From contig NZ_FNES01000004.1 of the NCBI RefSeq assembly GCF_900100195.1, positions 1 through 64,000 of the forward strand: a stretch of DNA of 64,000 nt. The letters run 5' to 3'. The notes below the pieces were generated by a model that worked only from the letters and a program-made list of their open reading frames with translations, had not been told where the DNA came from and did not search any database. This DNA comes from Billgrantia gudaonensis. GTDB lineage: Bacteria; Pseudomonadota; Gammaproteobacteria; Pseudomonadales; Halomonadaceae. Positions 1 to 11,088 of the stretch are shown piece by piece. Positions within the stretch are counted from its first letter, which is position 1. Every line of letters begins with the position of its first letter. The position numbers were made by a program, and so were the translations under genes.

Positions 1-929
1 GCGATGTGGATCAGCTTCCGCATCGCCGCCCCCAAGGCCGCCATTTTGCTCTTGCCGTTTGTTATAAGCCGCTGGTATAGCGCCGAGATATCCGGATTTC
101 GCCTCAGCCCGACGACGGCTGCCATGTACAGGCTCTGACGCAGTTTCGGATTGCCGGCTTTCGACAAGCGGGGACGTCCCCGTACGGAGCTACCCGATTC
201 CCAACTGACGGGCACGAGTCCCGCAAACGCCGCGGCCTGGCGGGCGCTTTCGAAAACGCGGCTACGCAGCATCGCCAACAGTCGTAGAGATACCGCAGGG
301 CCAACGCTGGGAATCGTTTGCAGCAAGGCGCGATCCTGCTTCAAGCCAGGGTGCTGATCGAGGTGGTCATCGACCTCCTGCTGGAGACGATCCCGCTCAC
401 GCGTCAATGCCATCAGGATGTCATCGATCGAGCGGAGGATATCGGTTGCCATGGCGAACTCGGCTTTCTCGCGCCGGTTTCGCTCACGCTGAATGTCCTT
501 GTCCAGGGCATCGAGTCTCGCTGCCAGCGCCTTGAGCTTGCGCACTTCCTCGGGCTCTGGCTGCCAGGCTTTGGGACGTTGCGTCGCGCCATACTGGGCC
601 AGCACCACACTGTCCTTCTTATCCGTTTTGCCACGTACCCCCAGGCTGCGGGAGAAATCGCGCACCTGTGCCGGGTTGAGGACATATACCTGAATGCCAG
701 CAGCATGCAGCCAATACGCGAGCGTTTCGTGATAGATACCGGTGGCTTCCATCAACACATGCAACTGATCCTGTGGCTCTCCCGTCTGGTGTTCGAGCCA
801 TTCAAGCAAGCGGGGAAAGACCTGCCGACGATTGGGGAACACCCGGGTCTTGACCTTGCCGGTCGCCACATCGCGCAGCCAGGCGCAGTCGATCTTCTGC
901 TTGCTGACGTCGATACCGATCACTGCCAT
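1..929 (-). CDS. IS110-family transposase (partial, 3' end beyond window)
   Basis: This is a DEDD-type recombinase of an IS110 insertion sequence. The start is the ATG at 929 and the frame is open for 309 codons to the window edge, so only the C-terminal tail is missing. The N-terminus has the RuvC-like fold motif MAVIGIDVSK (Asp7), followed by EATGIYHE and KTDKKDSVVLAQYG, the expected acidic residues. The C-terminal Transposase_20 part is visible as LQTIPSVGPAVSLRLL, AAAFAGLVP and then SGSSVRGRPRLSKAGNPKLR, which contains the conserved serine region of this family. The frame has no internal stop, so the copy looks intact as far as it is seen. It is transcribed away from pepQ. Family assignment is firm; subgroup (IS110 or IS1111) is not. 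Confidence 0.93.
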   Translation of the reverse strand, partial: MAVIGIDVSKQKIDCAWLRDVATGKVKTRVFPNRRQVFPRLLEWLEHQTGEPQDQLHVLMEATGIYHETLAYWLHAAGIQVYVLNPAQVRDFSRSLGVRGKTDKKDSVVLAQYGATQRPKAWQPEPEEVRKLKALAARLDALDKDIQRERNRREKAEFAMATDILRSIDDILMALTRERDRLQQEVDDHLDQHPGLKQDRALLQTIPSVGPAVSLRLLAMLRSRVFESARQAAAFAGLVPVSWESGSSVRGRPRLSKAGNPKLRQSLYMAAVVGLRRNPDISALYQRLITNGKSKMAALGAAMRKLIHI

Positions 930-1100
930 GCTCTCGTCGCCTTTCCTTGTTCGTGCAGCCTCACTCCAGGTCAGGAGGGGCTTGGATACCATTCAAGCTA
1001 TCGAGATAGAGGGCATCAGGGGGCATAATCTAGGTCCCAGGCTATAACGCCTCAGGCTTTGTGGATGCTCACCCTGATGCCAAGGCCTGCTGGTAGCTAA
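930..1100 (-). other. IS110 5' flank, structured non-coding region (bridge-RNA candidate)
   Basis: Between the transposase start and the pepQ leader there is no credible gene. The stretch contains a perfect 10-bp inverted repeat, GGCATCAGGG at 1012-1021 and CCCTGATGCC at 1072-1081, enclosing about 50 nt with further short self-complementary segments (for example GCCTCAGGC). In IS110 elements the non-coding end upstream of the recombinase encodes the bridge RNA that specifies target and donor. Position and structure fit that role, but the exact element boundary cannot be set from one copy. Confidence 0.35.
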
Positions 1101-1185
1101 TCAACAAGCCCGGAGAGACACAAGGCTTCGTCCGGTGAAGGCACCGACCGTTTTCCGACGCAGCGTACCCCACAACGGAGACCCC

Positions 1186-2493
1186 ATGAGTTTCGATCTC
1201 GATAGCCTGCAGGCGCGTCACCTCGACGCGCTCGAGGCCGCCTATGCTGCCACTCTCCAGCGACACGACCTGGACGGCGTGTTGCTCTACAGCGGCCATC
1301 CGCATCGCCATTTCGCCGACGATCAGGAAGCGAGCTTCGCCACCTTCGGGCACTTTCTGCACTGGGTGCCGATGCCGGGCCTTGCCCACAGCTGGCTGCT
1401 GATTCGCCCCGGCGAACGGCCGCGTCTCTACTTCCACGCCCCGGACGACTTCTGGCACCTGTCGGCCACGCTGCCGGAGGAGGCCTGGGTCGAGCGCTTC
1501 GATATCGAGACCGGTCGTTTCGACCAGCCGCCCGCCCTGCCGGCGGGTCACTTCGCCCTCCTCGGCAACGTCACCGATGCGGTGGCCGCGGCACTCGGCG
1601 TCGAGCTCAACCCGCCGCTGCTGACCGCCGCTCTCGACGAGGCCCGGGTTCGCAAGAGCGACTACGAAATTGCCTGTCTGGGCGAGGCCAACCGGCGCGC
1701 CATGGCCGGCCACCTGGCGGCACGAGACGCCTTCCTGGCCGGCGAGGCGGCCGAGCTCGACATCCAGCTCGCCTATCTCGGCGCTTCTCGACAGCGCGAG
1801 AGCGAGCTGCCCTACGCCAACATCGTCGGTCTCAACGCCCACGGCGGCGTTTTGCACTATCAGCACTACGACACCGCTCTTCCCGCACAGCGCCGCAGCT
1901 TGCTGGTGGATGCCGGGCACCGCCACCGCGGCTACTGCGCCGACATCACTCGCAGTTGGGCTGGCCCCGATGCCGACTCCCTGTTCCCGCCGTTGATAGA
2001 CGCGATGACGGCGCTCAAGCAGCGGTTGGTGGAAGCACTGGCGCCGGGAATGTCGTTTCGTGCCCTGCATGAGCGCATGCATCGCGAACTCGGCGCACTG
2101 CTCGTGGAACACCGCCTGGTCTCCTGCAGCGCCGAGGCAGCCGTGGCGAATGGCATCACCCGAGCCTTCTGCCCCCACGGGCTCGGTCACCTGCTAGGCT
2201 TGCAGGTACACGACGTTGCCGGTCGTCGCGCCACCGACGGTACTCCGCTGCCACCGCCCGACGCCGACCCCGCGCTGCGTCTGACGCGCGAACTGGAGGC
2301 GGGCATGGTGGTCACCATAGAACCGGGGCTGTATGTCATCCCGATGTTGCTGTCGCCACTGCGCGAATCGCCGGTGGGCGCCGACATCGACTGGAGACGG
2401 ATCGAGCGACTGGCCCCTCATGGCGGCATCCGCATCGAAGACAACGTGCGGATCGCCCACCACGGTGCCGATGACCTGACGCCCGAGCCCTAG
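1186..2493 (+). CDS. pepQ: Xaa-Pro dipeptidase
   Basis: This is a cytoplasmic metallopeptidase (M24 family) that splits X-Pro dipeptides; 435 aa, close to the 443 aa of E. coli PepQ. The di-metal ligands are recognisable: Asp and Asp in LLVDAGHRHRGYCADITRSW, His in FCPHGLGHLLG, Glu in VTIEPGLY and Glu in GIRIEDNVRI. I chose the ATG at 1186 because it follows an ACGGAG ribosome-binding site and starts MSFDLDSL; the open frame extends 17 codons further upstream without a better signal. The gene stands alone on the plus strand and is followed after 42 bp by a YheT-type hydrolase. The IS110 element ends close to its 5' side, so its promoter may be native or supplied by the element. Confidence 0.93.
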   Translation: MSFDLDSLQARHLDALEAAYAATLQRHDLDGVLLYSGHPHRHFADDQEASFATFGHFLHWVPMPGLAHSWLLIRPGERPRLYFHAPDDFWHLSATLPEEAWVERFDIETGRFDQPPALPAGHFALLGNVTDAVAAALGVELNPPLLTAALDEARVRKSDYEIACLGEANRRAMAGHLAARDAFLAGEAAELDIQLAYLGASRQRESELPYANIVGLNAHGGVLHYQHYDTALPAQRRSLLVDAGHRHRGYCADITRSWAGPDADSLFPPLIDAMTALKQRLVEALAPGMSFRALHERMHRELGALLVEHRLVSCSAEAAVANGITRAFCPHGLGHLLGLQVHDVAGRRATDGTPLPPPDADPALRLTRELEAGMVVTIEPGLYVIPMLLSPLRESPVGADIDWRRIERLAPHGGIRIEDNVRIAHHGADDLTPEP

Positions 2494-2535
2494 GCACCGT
2501 TCGGACAATGTCTGAGCGCAGCGAGTGATCACACT

Positions 2536-3556
2536 ATGGCCGGCCAACTGCACACCGCCGATTTCCAGCCGCCGCGAGGGTTGAGCAATCCGCACGTGCA
2601 GACCCTGCTGCCGAGGCTTCTGCCCCGCCAGCGCCTGGCCTACGACTGGGAAATGCTGGAACTTCCCGACGGCGATTTCGTCGAGCTGGTCTGGGCCCGG
2701 CCGGCTCCACGCGATGCACAGGCGCCGATCCTTCTGCTCTTCCATGGTCTTGAAGGCTCCATCGCCTCCCCCTACGCCCGCTGGTTGCTCGGCACGGCAG
2801 CCCAATTGGGCTGGCGGGCCGTTCTCATGCACTTCCGCGGCTGCGGCAGGCGCGCCAACCGCCTGCCGCGCGCTTACCACAGTGGGGATACGGCGGATGC
2901 CTACTGGCTGATCGGCCAGCTCGCCCACCGCTATCCCCACGCACTCAAGGTCGCTGCGGGAGTTTCTCTCGGCGGCAACATGCTTCTCAAGCTGGTGGCC
3001 GAACAAGGCGGCGACGGATTGGATCTGGCAGGCGCCATCGTGATCAGCGCCCCCCTCGACCTCGCCGCCAGTGCCGATGCCCTGCACCGCGGATTCGCCA
3101 GGCTCTACGAGCGCCATTTGCTGCATTCGCTAAAGGCCAGGGTTCGTCGCCGAATTGCCGCCCAGACGCTCCCGCTGGCAATCGACGCTCGCGCCCTGGA
3201 CGGGCTCGACAGCCTGCGGGCCTACGACGATGCCATCACCGGGCCCTTGCACGGCTTCGCGGATGCCGACGATTACTACCGGCGCGCCTCGGCAGGGCCC
3301 TTGCTCGGCGAGATCGAGGTACCGACCCTCATCCTGCATGCCGAAGACGACCCATTCATGCCAAGCAGCCTCTACGATCGACTGCCGCCCGCTGGCGATG
3401 CCGTCCGCATCGAATTGGCTCGCCATGGCGGACACGTCGGTTTCATGGAGTGGCGCGAAGGACGCCTGCGTCCCTGGCTCGCCCGGCGCCTCGCTCAGGA
3501 ACTCGAGGCGTGGACCACTCCAGCGGTCCCTTGCCAGGCGAGCACCGCGCAGCGCA

Positions 3557-3573
<17 letters not shown>
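2536..3573 (+). CDS. YheT-family alpha/beta hydrolase
   Basis: This is a predicted cytoplasmic esterase of the YheT/AB-hydrolase-4 family, 345 aa; the substrate is unknown in the family. The nucleophile elbow GVSLGGNML carries the serine, AEDDPFMP the aspartate and HGGHVGF the histidine of the triad. The N-terminal signature [17 protein letters not shown] is typical of YheT. It follows pepQ closely and may share its transcript. Its last 17 bp overlap the 3' end of the convergent msrA. Confidence 0.88.
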
Positions 3574-4168
<595 letters not shown>

Positions 4169-4220
4169 GGCGAGTCCAGTCTCGTTGTCGGCAAGGGGTA
4201 CCCAGTATGCGCCATGGCCG

Positions 4221-4240
4221 AGAGGGCAACCAAGCCCTCT
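4221..4240 (-). terminator. Inverted repeat at the end of tamB
   Basis: AGAGGGC (4221-4227) and GCCCTCT (4234-4240) form a perfect 7-bp stem with a 6-nt loop. The hairpin begins in the tamB stop codon. No T-run follows on the minus strand, so it is a weak terminator or an mRNA 3'-end stabiliser between tamB and msrA. Confidence 0.4.
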
Positions 4241-7200
4241 CAGCGGGACGGCTCGATGATGGGCGGCTCGCCGGGGCGGCTGAAGGCATAAACCAGGTCG
4301 ACGGCCTGGGCGGCACCGGAGATGGCCTCCAGGTACAGGTTGCGCCACAGCGTATAACGCAGGGCCAGTTCGGCAATCGGCGAGAAGATGCCCACCCCAT
4401 AGCTGATCCGCAGGTCGTCGGTGAGATAGCCGCTCACTACCACCTGACTGTCTTCGCCGCCTCCCGCCGTTTCCAGACTGAGATCGCCGATGCCGAAGGC
4501 TTCGCCGATGGCGCCCACGGCACCGCCGGTCTGCCCCACCGTGAGGCCCACCAGTGCCGAGGTCAGAGCGCCGTCGGTATCGCCATCGCGAGGAGCCCTG
4601 CCGCGTAGCAGGTACGAGAGTGCACGCGCTTCGTCCATGGCGGGTTCGGAGAAGATGCTGAGATTCGGCGCGGCGGCGAAACCCTCGACGCGCAGGCCGG
4701 CCACCACGCCATCCTCGGTGACCTCGGGGTTGCGGATCGCCTCGAAATCGAGCAGCGGCTGATCGGGAGGGCCGCTGAACAGCAGTGCCCCCTGACGAAT
4801 CAGCAAGTCCTGACCGAAGGCACGAAAGCGGCCGTCGGTCAGGTTGACATCGCCGAACAGCTGGACCGGCCCGTTCTGCTGACGGACCTCGAGAGCGCCA
4901 TCGAGCCCCGAACTGAGTCCGTAGGCCTCGAGGATCATGTCCGGCCCCAGGTTCAGGTCGATACGTACGTCCACCGCCATGCCCGCTTCGTTCAGTGCTG
5001 TCCCGGTACCGGCGCCCTCCTCGGCGGCCCGCTCCGCCTCGCGGCGACGCTCATCCTCGCGCTCGCTGATGATCACCTCGTCGGGACTCGGACCCACCGC
5101 AGAAGCCGGGCGCTGCCCCACCTCGAGACGCGCCCAGGGCACCTGGACCTGACCGCGCACTTGCAGCAGAGACGGTGTGACGCGCACCTGGACGTCCGGC
5201 GCGACGCGCAGCCGCCCCACCCCCTGAAGTGCCATCTGCAGCGGTTCCGCCGTCGCATCCAGGTCGACGGCCACCCGCCAGTCGTCGGGGGCCGGCCAGG
5301 CAGCGTCGCCGGCAATGGTCAATCTCCCCTCCTCGGCCGCCACGAAACCCTCGATGCGTGCGCTGTCACCCGCGAAATCGACGTTCACTTCGCCGTCGCG
5401 CACGACCAGCGGCACGTCGACGCCACTGACCTGCAAGTCGGACAGGCCCATCTGCCCATCGAGCGCGGGGGTGTGCCGCGTCCCGGCGATGCTCACCGCC
5501 CCGTCCAGCGAGCCCTCCAGGGTCTCGATGCCCACCACCAGAGTGCGGTAACGCGACAGCTGGAGCGCATCGAGGCGTAGTTCGCCCTCCAGGCGCCCTT
5601 CCTCCAGCGGCTCGGCAATGCCCAGGTCCAGCGACACGTTGCCCGATTCGGCCAGCTCCAGCGTCAGATCCAGATCCGCGCGGGTCGGGTCGGCCTCCAG
5701 CGTGGCGTCGAGACGCGAGGGCGGCAATTCCCAGGGTTGGCCATAGGCATCCTCCCCCTGCAGGGCCAGGCGGCTGGCCAGGTCGGCCCGGGCCTGCCAT
5801 TCGACGCCGCCACGACGCCATTCGGCGATCAGGCTCAGGTCGGTTTGTCCCTCGACCTGCCAAGCCTCGGGCAACCGGGGCTCGACGAGATCCATGGGCA
5901 GATCCCGCAGCGACAGTGCCGCGCGCCCACGCTCGGCACTCGCCGTCATGGGCTCGTCGAGACACAGGCGGCCACCCCGCTCCCGGCGCAGGCAGAACGG
6001 CTCCACCCGGGATTCCGCCCGGGCAAGATCCACCTCGAAGGCCAGCGCCTCTTCCAGCACCACATCGCCGTACTCGCTGGCGAGGTTCAGCGGATCGAGG
6101 GTGCCTCGGTAGCGCTGACGATCCGCACCGAGAGCGCCCGACAGGCGCAGGGCCACGGCGCTCACCGGCTGCCCCTCGTCGCCGGTGACGTCGAGCGTCA
6201 GACGATGCTCGGAAAGGCGTCCTTCCAGGTTCAGTGCGACGCTTTCCAACCGCTGCCCGCCGACCGCCACGTCGTCCACGCCGAGTTCGACGTCGAAGGC
6301 GGTATCCTCCAACCCGCTGGCCTCCCCGGCCAGCCGCAACGACGCCACCCGGTTGTCGGCATAGGCCAGTCCATCGCCGTCCACAGCCAGCTCGAGACGC
6401 GGCGTTTCCAGGCTACCCGAGGCGGCGAACTCGCCGCTCAGCGAGCCTGCCAGCGACTCGTGCAGAGTACCCAGCTCAGGCATGTCGATCTCTCCTCTGA
6501 GATCGAGAGCCGTTTCGGCCACCTCGCCACTGGCGCTCAGCCGATTGTCCGCCTGGCGAAAATCGAAGCGCTCGATGGCCCAGCGCATGTCGCTGTCGCC
6601 CTTCAGCCGGGCCCGGAGGGAGAGCGCTCGCTCGGCCAGCTCGCCCTCGATGGCGACGTCGGGCACGTTCACCTGCCAACCGCCCGCCGTCTGATGGAAG
6701 CTCGCCTGGAGGTCGCCGCTCAGCTGCCCGTGCCCCCCGTCGATGAAACGCCCGGGATCGACATCGTCGAAACGCAGGTTCGCCTCGACGTCGAGACCGT
6801 CTTCCCAGGCGACCCGCCCGCGACTCACCGCCGATGCCGGACCCAGAGCGAGCGACAGCGGCGTCCAGGCGAACTGGCTGCGATCGCCGTTGCCTGACAG
6901 CGCCACCCGGGTGCGCGGAATCTGCGGCCCTTCCAATTGCAACGACAGTGCGGCGCGATAGTGGAGCAGATCGCCTTCCAGGTGCAGCGCCACGTCCTCC
7001 GCGAGGTAGGGGGCGGCCGCCCCCGGCTGGTCGTCCCGTGGCGTTGCCTCCGCAACGCTCGTGCGTGGCGGTAGCGGCCACTGCAGCAGCGAACTGTCCA
7101 GCGAGGCGGTGAATGGCAGCGTCGGATCAAGAACGTCGAACTGCGCGCGTAGCTCGGCATCGACCGGCCCACGGGCGGTCAACTCGGCGTCGAGCGCAGC

Positions 7201-8244
7201 CAGGCTGCCGCCCAGTTCGAGCGCCAAGCGCTCGCCGGCCAGTTCCGGGTACCGCTCGGGCAGCCACAGGTCGGTTTCCAAGCGGGCATCGAGGGGATAC
7301 TCGTCGCGCAACTCGACACGTGCCGAGAGACGCGCATCGATATCCCGGCTCGTCACCTCGAGCGGCGACACTTCAAGCGTGTGGCCGCTGGCCGAGAGTG
7401 CCAGGCCGATGCGCCGTATCCGGTAGTCGATGGGCCCCGTCAAGGTGATGTCCTCGACGATCAGCTCGGGCACCGCTACGTTCAGCGGCATGGTAATGGT
7501 GGGCAGCGCCAGGCGCTCCCGCTCCGCCAGCGGCGTGGTGACCTCGGTGGCGGTCGCTGCCGGCAAGGGGGATTGCGCAGCGATGGACGCATCGATGGCC
7601 GATGCCGTGAGGCGAGGCACTCCCCGGTCGACCTCGACCAGCGCCAGTCTTCCCCCCGGCGACTGCGGCAGGGTCAGGTCAAGGCCGGTCAGGCGGGTGG
7701 GCGATAGCTCGAAGGAATCGCCCTCGGCCTCGCCACCGCTGGTAAAATCGTCGAAGCGCACGCGCGTGCCATCCGCCAGCCGTACGTCGACGTCGGCGAG
7801 CGCCAGGTCGCGGATCTCGACCGGCAACGGCAGCGTGATCTCTCCGGGCCCCTCGCCGGCCGAGCCCGACTCGACCGCAGCCGCCTGCTCGCTGCCGGCC
7901 AGGCGAACCCGTGCACCTTCCACGGCCAGCTTATCGATGCACAGACGACCACGTAGCAAACAGTCCTCGGCCCAGGCCAGCTCGAGTCGGTCGATGGCCA
8001 CGTCGGCCGGCCCCGCTTGCAACCGCAGCCCCTGGAGGACCAGGCGGTCGAACGGGGCGCCCTCTACGCTCTCGAACTGGTAAAAACCGCGCTTGGCACC
8101 CTCGTCCAGCAGCAGACCGGTGCCCCAGGGGGAGAGAGCCAGGCCCAGAGCGAAGAGAGCGATCCCCAGACACCAGACCGGCAGAGCGATAGACAGTCCC
8201 AGCAGTGCACGAATCAGAGCACGGCTTCTTGCAAAGCGACGCAT
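4240..8244 (-). CDS. tamB: Translocation and assembly module inner-membrane protein TamB
   Basis: TamB is a very large AsmA/VPS13-like bridge protein that partners TamA in envelope biogenesis and phospholipid transport to the outer membrane. The protein is 1334 aa, with a signal anchor at about residues 5-35 ([20 protein letters not shown]), a long repetitive beta-helical body alternating hydrophobic and acidic strands, and the conserved C-terminal DUF490 domain with [20 protein letters not shown] and [20 protein letters not shown]. The start at 8244 overlaps the tamA stop (TGATG), which indicates translational coupling. A more upstream in-frame ATG at 8280 lies inside tamA and is less likely. 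Confidence 0.93.
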   Translation of the reverse strand: MRRFARSRALIRALLGLSIALPVWCLGIALFALGLALSPWGTGLLLDEGAKRGFYQFESVEGAPFDRLVLQGLRLQAGPADVAIDRLELAWAEDCLLRGRLCIDKLAVEGARVRLAGSEQAAAVESGSAGEGPGEITLPLPVEIRDLALADVDVRLADGTRVRFDDFTSGGEAEGDSFELSPTRLTGLDLTLPQSPGGRLALVEVDRGVPRLTASAIDASIAAQSPLPAATATEVTTPLAERERLALPTITMPLNVAVPELIVEDITLTGPIDYRIRRIGLALSASGHTLEVSPLEVTSRDIDARLSARVELRDEYPLDARLETDLWLPERYPELAGERLALELGGSLAALDAELTARGPVDAELRAQFDVLDPTLPFTASLDSSLLQWPLPPRTSVAEATPRDDQPGAAAPYLAEDVALHLEGDLLHYRAALSLQLEGPQIPRTRVALSGNGDRSQFAWTPLSLALGPASAVSRGRVAWEDGLDVEANLRFDDVDPGRFIDGGHGQLSGDLQASFHQTAGGWQVNVPDVAIEGELAERALSLRARLKGDSDMRWAIERFDFRQADNRLSASGEVAETALDLRGEIDMPELGTLHESLAGSLSGEFAASGSLETPRLELAVDGDGLAYADNRVASLRLAGEASGLEDTAFDVELGVDDVAVGGQRLESVALNLEGRLSEHRLTLDVTGDEGQPVSAVALRLSGALGADRQRYRGTLDPLNLASEYGDVVLEEALAFEVDLARAESRVEPFCLRRERGGRLCLDEPMTASAERGRAALSLRDLPMDLVEPRLPEAWQVEGQTDLSLIAEWRRGGVEWQARADLASRLALQGEDAYGQPWELPPSRLDATLEADPTRADLDLTLELAESGNVSLDLGIAEPLEEGRLEGELRLDALQLSRYRTLVVGIETLEGSLDGAVSIAGTRHTPALDGQMGLSDLQVSGVDVPLVVRDGEVNVDFAGDSARIEGFVAAEEGRLTIAGDAAWPAPDDWRVAVDLDATAEPLQMALQGVGRLRVAPDVQVRVTPSLLQVRGQVQVPWARLEVGQRPASAVGPSPDEVIISEREDERRREAERAAEEGAGTGTALNEAGMAVDVRIDLNLGPDMILEAYGLSSGLDGALEVRQQNGPVQLFGDVNLTDGRFRAFGQDLLIRQGALLFSGPPDQPLLDFEAIRNPEVTEDGVVAGLRVEGFAAAPNLSIFSEPAMDEARALSYLLRGRAPRDGDTDGALTSALVGLTVGQTGGAVGAIGEAFGIGDLSLETAGGGEDSQVVVSGYLTDDLRISYGVGIFSPIAELALRYTLWRNLYLEAISGAAQAVDLVYAFSRPGEPPIIEPSR

Positions 8245-10115
8245 CAGAACTCCGGACCGATGGCGAAGTGGAGGCGCCAAGAATCGTCTTCATCGTCGAA
8301 GGGATGAGCGATATCGACGCGAATCGGCCCCACCGGAGAGACCCAGCGTACGCCGAGGCCGGCGCCGGTGTTGAGCGCCTCCGGCCACCAGTCGTCGAAG
8401 GCGTCGCCGGTGTCGACGAAGGCCGCGGCCCACCAGTCGCCAGTGACCCGGCGCTGGTACTCCAGGCTGGCGGTGAGCAGCTGCTCGCCGCCGCGCAGCT
8501 CGTCTTCCTCGTTGCGCGGGGCCAGGCTCTCGTAGGCATAGCCGCGGATGCTACGATCGCCACCCGTGAAGAAGCGCAGCGATGGCGGGATCTGCGAAAA
8601 ATCGTCGGTGAAGGTGGCGCCCAACCCGATGCGCCCGACGAAGCGGTTGTCCTCTCCCAGCATGCGTATCCATTCGCTATCACCGGTGAGCCGCAGGAAG
8701 TCGGCATCGGAGCCCCACCGCGTGTCGGAGTACTCGATACCGAAACGTTGACGGTCACCCCAGGTCGGAAAGCGTGGATTGCGGCTGCGCGTGCGCGACC
8801 AACTGATGCCGGGATAGTAGATGAGTACGCTGTCGGCCTCGTTGCCCTGGGTGAAATCCTCGAACGTGGCGCGCAGAAAGAGCGTCTGCACCCAGCGATT
8901 CTCGAATTCCCAGCGACGCGCGATCTCCACGGTGCTTTCCAGCGTTCGCGTATCCTCGTTGTCGCGATTGCGCAGGCCGTACTGCAAGCGGTACTGATCG
9001 CGCAGCGGATCTTCCAGCGGCATCGTATACGTGCCGCTGAAACGCTGCTCGGGCGCCGAAAGATAGAGGTCGTGCTCCAGGCTGTGGCCCAGACGGTTGA
9101 TCCACGGCTGCTCCCAGGCGAAACGCAGCCGCGGCCCCACGTCGGTGGCATACCCTACCCCGACTTCGAACTGGTGGCGGTCGGCCGGGGTCACCACGAC
9201 GTCGATGGGCATCTCGGGCCGCTCGGACGCCGTCAGGCTGGCCACGGTTTCCAAGGACGATGACGCAATGCGGGGGGCCAGCGTCGTCTCGGCGTCGCGG
9301 CTCAACGCCGTGCTGCCTTCGGTCGCCACGGCGTTCCACCAGCCCAGTGTGGAAGGAGGCAGGGCCAGGTCGCGCTCGTCATCCAGTCGGGGGCGCACGC
9401 TGATCGAGTCGAACCAGCCGGCCTGTCCCAGGCGCTGGGAATAGACGGCGATATCGCCGGCGCGATAGGGCTCGCCTTCGGCGAACGGTGCCATGCGTCT
9501 CAGCCGTGCCGGCTCGATGTGGCTGCCACGGATGGCGACATTGCCGAAACGATAGCGGGGACCGCTGTCCAGGGTCAGGTGGAGCCGCGCACTCTGTTCG
9601 TAAGGCCGCACTTCCATGCGCCGCTCGACGAAGCGCCAGTCGAAATAGCCTCGCTCCAGGGCGAGCCCTGCCAGGCGACTGCGCATCCGGTCCCATGGTG
9701 CGTGAGCCAGGGGATCGCCCTCCGACAGCGGAAAGGCATCCAACACCTCGCGAAACGGCGGATCGCTCTCGGCATCGCCGAGGAGCCGGAGCGCCAGTTC
9801 CTCGATGCGCACCTGGCGACCGGGCTCGATGGCAAGGGTCACCTGGCGAGGCGGGTCGTCGTCGCCGAACTCCTGCTCGATGACCGGCTCATAGTAGCCG
9901 TAGACGCGCATCGCCTCGCGGGCCCGGCGCCGAATCTCGCCTTCGAGCCGAGTGCGACCATACTGGTCGGCCTCCAGGTCGCTGAGGTAGTGGCGTACGT
10001 TCTCGGCGACTTCGCCGGAAAGACCATCGATGCGTGTCTCGATACCCATGGCTCCCTGGGCCATGCCAAGCGCCCAGGCCGCCGCCGCCCAACGGGCGAT
10101 TGCACGTCTTCCCAT
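8244..10115 (-). CDS. tamA: Outer-membrane translocation module TamA (Omp85 family)
   Basis: TamA is an Omp85/BamA-type 16-stranded barrel with three POTRA domains that works with TamB. The protein is 623 aa. A signal peptide is seen at residues 1-23 (MGRRAIARWAAAAWALGMAQ), followed by POTRA domains (ETRIDGLSGEVAENVRHYL onward) and a barrel with FFTGGDRSIRGYAYESLAPR, the conserved strand and loop with the RGY motif. It ends VDIAHPFDDEDDSWRLHFAIGPEF with a terminal Phe, as expected for BAM-recognised barrels. I chose the ATG at 10115 because AGGAAG lies 9 nt upstream and it begins the signal peptide; frame-open ATGs at 10142 and 10187 are alternatives. Confidence 0.93.
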   Translation of the reverse strand: MGRRAIARWAAAAWALGMAQGAMGIETRIDGLSGEVAENVRHYLSDLEADQYGRTRLEGEIRRRAREAMRVYGYYEPVIEQEFGDDDPPRQVTLAIEPGRQVRIEELALRLLGDAESDPPFREVLDAFPLSEGDPLAHAPWDRMRSRLAGLALERGYFDWRFVERRMEVRPYEQSARLHLTLDSGPRYRFGNVAIRGSHIEPARLRRMAPFAEGEPYRAGDIAVYSQRLGQAGWFDSISVRPRLDDERDLALPPSTLGWWNAVATEGSTALSRDAETTLAPRIASSSLETVASLTASERPEMPIDVVVTPADRHQFEVGVGYATDVGPRLRFAWEQPWINRLGHSLEHDLYLSAPEQRFSGTYTMPLEDPLRDQYRLQYGLRNRDNEDTRTLESTVEIARRWEFENRWVQTLFLRATFEDFTQGNEADSVLIYYPGISWSRTRSRNPRFPTWGDRQRFGIEYSDTRWGSDADFLRLTGDSEWIRMLGEDNRFVGRIGLGATFTDDFSQIPPSLRFFTGGDRSIRGYAYESLAPRNEEDELRGGEQLLTASLEYQRRVTGDWWAAAFVDTGDAFDDWWPEALNTGAGLGVRWVSPVGPIRVDIAHPFDDEDDSWRLHFAIGPEF

Positions 10116-10158
10116 ACTCAACGGCTTCCTGATCGACGGCATCTCCCGCCCAGCCCGC

Positions 10159-11013
10159 TCACGGCTGCAGGGCTTCCAGCTCGGCACTCAACGCAAGCTG
10201 CGAACGGCGCACCTCACGCAGTTCGCTCTCTGCAGAGGAGAGGCGCTCCTGCACCTCGGACAGTGCTTCCACGTCGTCGTCATGCCGAGACTCCAATGAT
10301 TCGAGACGCTCGTCGACGCTTTCGAGCGCATCGTTCAGTTCTGCAAGACGCTCCTGCGTGGTTTCATCCCGAGACTGCAGGCTTTCTACGGCTGCGACGC
10401 TCTCATCCTGCCGCTCGGCAAGAGCCTCGAGCGTTTCGTCTCGGCGCGTGGCCGCCGTCTCCAGCGAATCCAGGCGCGCCGCGAGCGCCTGACGCCCCTC
10501 TTCGCCGCCACGCTCGAGCGCATCCAGGGAAGTCCCCAGCGCCGCCAACAGGGCGTCGCGAGTGGCGGCTTCCTGATCGATGGTGGTGAGCTGGCCAGCC
10601 AACTCGTCCAGGCGCGCGTCGAGGGCTTCCACGCGCTCGGCATCGCTGCCCGAACGCTGCTCCAGCTCGATCTCCAGGCCCGTCGTACGAGCATCGAGCG
10701 CATCGTTGCGGCCCTCGAGTGTATCGAGGCGGGTTTCCAGATGTTCGAGCCAGTCGCCACGGCCTTCCTGGGCATCGAACCGGGCATGCACGTTGGAGAT
10801 TTCACCCGACAGACGCTCCCATTCGGCCTCCAGTCGCAACCGCTCCTGCCAACCGAACCAGGCCAGGGCGCCGAGGCCGACGATCACCATCAGCAATAGC
10901 AGGTAGACCGGCCAAAGCCGGGGAGAGGCCGACACGGGACGCGCGGAACGCGAGACGCTGGCCTCGGGGTCCGGCACGATGGGGCGTCGTTCGGTCGGAC
11001 GCGCTTCGGGCAT
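10159..11013 (-). CDS. Single-span membrane protein with long coiled coil, unknown function
   Basis: A 284-aa protein I cannot name. It has a short proline/arginine-rich cytoplasmic N-terminus, one transmembrane helix at about residues 33-55 (VYLLLLMVIVGLGALAWFGW) and then some 225 residues of continuous coiled coil rich in Glu, Arg, Leu and Ala, with heptad patterns such as LEHLETRLDTLEGRNDALDA. The topology suggests a periplasmic rod anchored in the inner membrane. The start at 11013 follows AAGGAG with 6-nt spacing; the frame extends upstream to 11079 without a site. It sits 43 bp upstream of tamA and 75 bp downstream of the UDP-glucose-dehydrogenase homologue, so an envelope role is likely by context only. 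Confidence 0.8.
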   Translation of the reverse strand: MPEARPTERRPIVPDPEASVSRSARPVSASPRLWPVYLLLLMVIVGLGALAWFGWQERLRLEAEWERLSGEISNVHARFDAQEGRGDWLEHLETRLDTLEGRNDALDARTTGLEIELEQRSGSDAERVEALDARLDELAGQLTTIDQEAATRDALLAALGTSLDALERGGEEGRQALAARLDSLETAATRRDETLEALAERQDESVAAVESLQSRDETTQERLAELNDALESVDERLESLESRHDDDVEALSEVQERLSSAESELREVRRSQLALSAELEALQP

Positions 11014-11088
11014 GGCTAACTCCTTGTCACCGGGACGACGATACCGCCCATTGTACGCAGAGGCAGCGCCTCGGCGCACGTGGCGGCA

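Noticed and set aside
318..1028. Open frame of 236 codons on the plus strand over the transposase
   Set aside because: It lies antisense to the IS110 recombinase, whose family motifs are unmistakable on the minus strand; the plus-strand product resembles nothing.
5737..6897. 386-codon plus-strand open frame
   Set aside because: Antisense to tamB; composition is that of a high-GC shadow frame with no domain pattern. The 352-codon frame at 8205-9263 antisense to tamA was rejected for the same reason.
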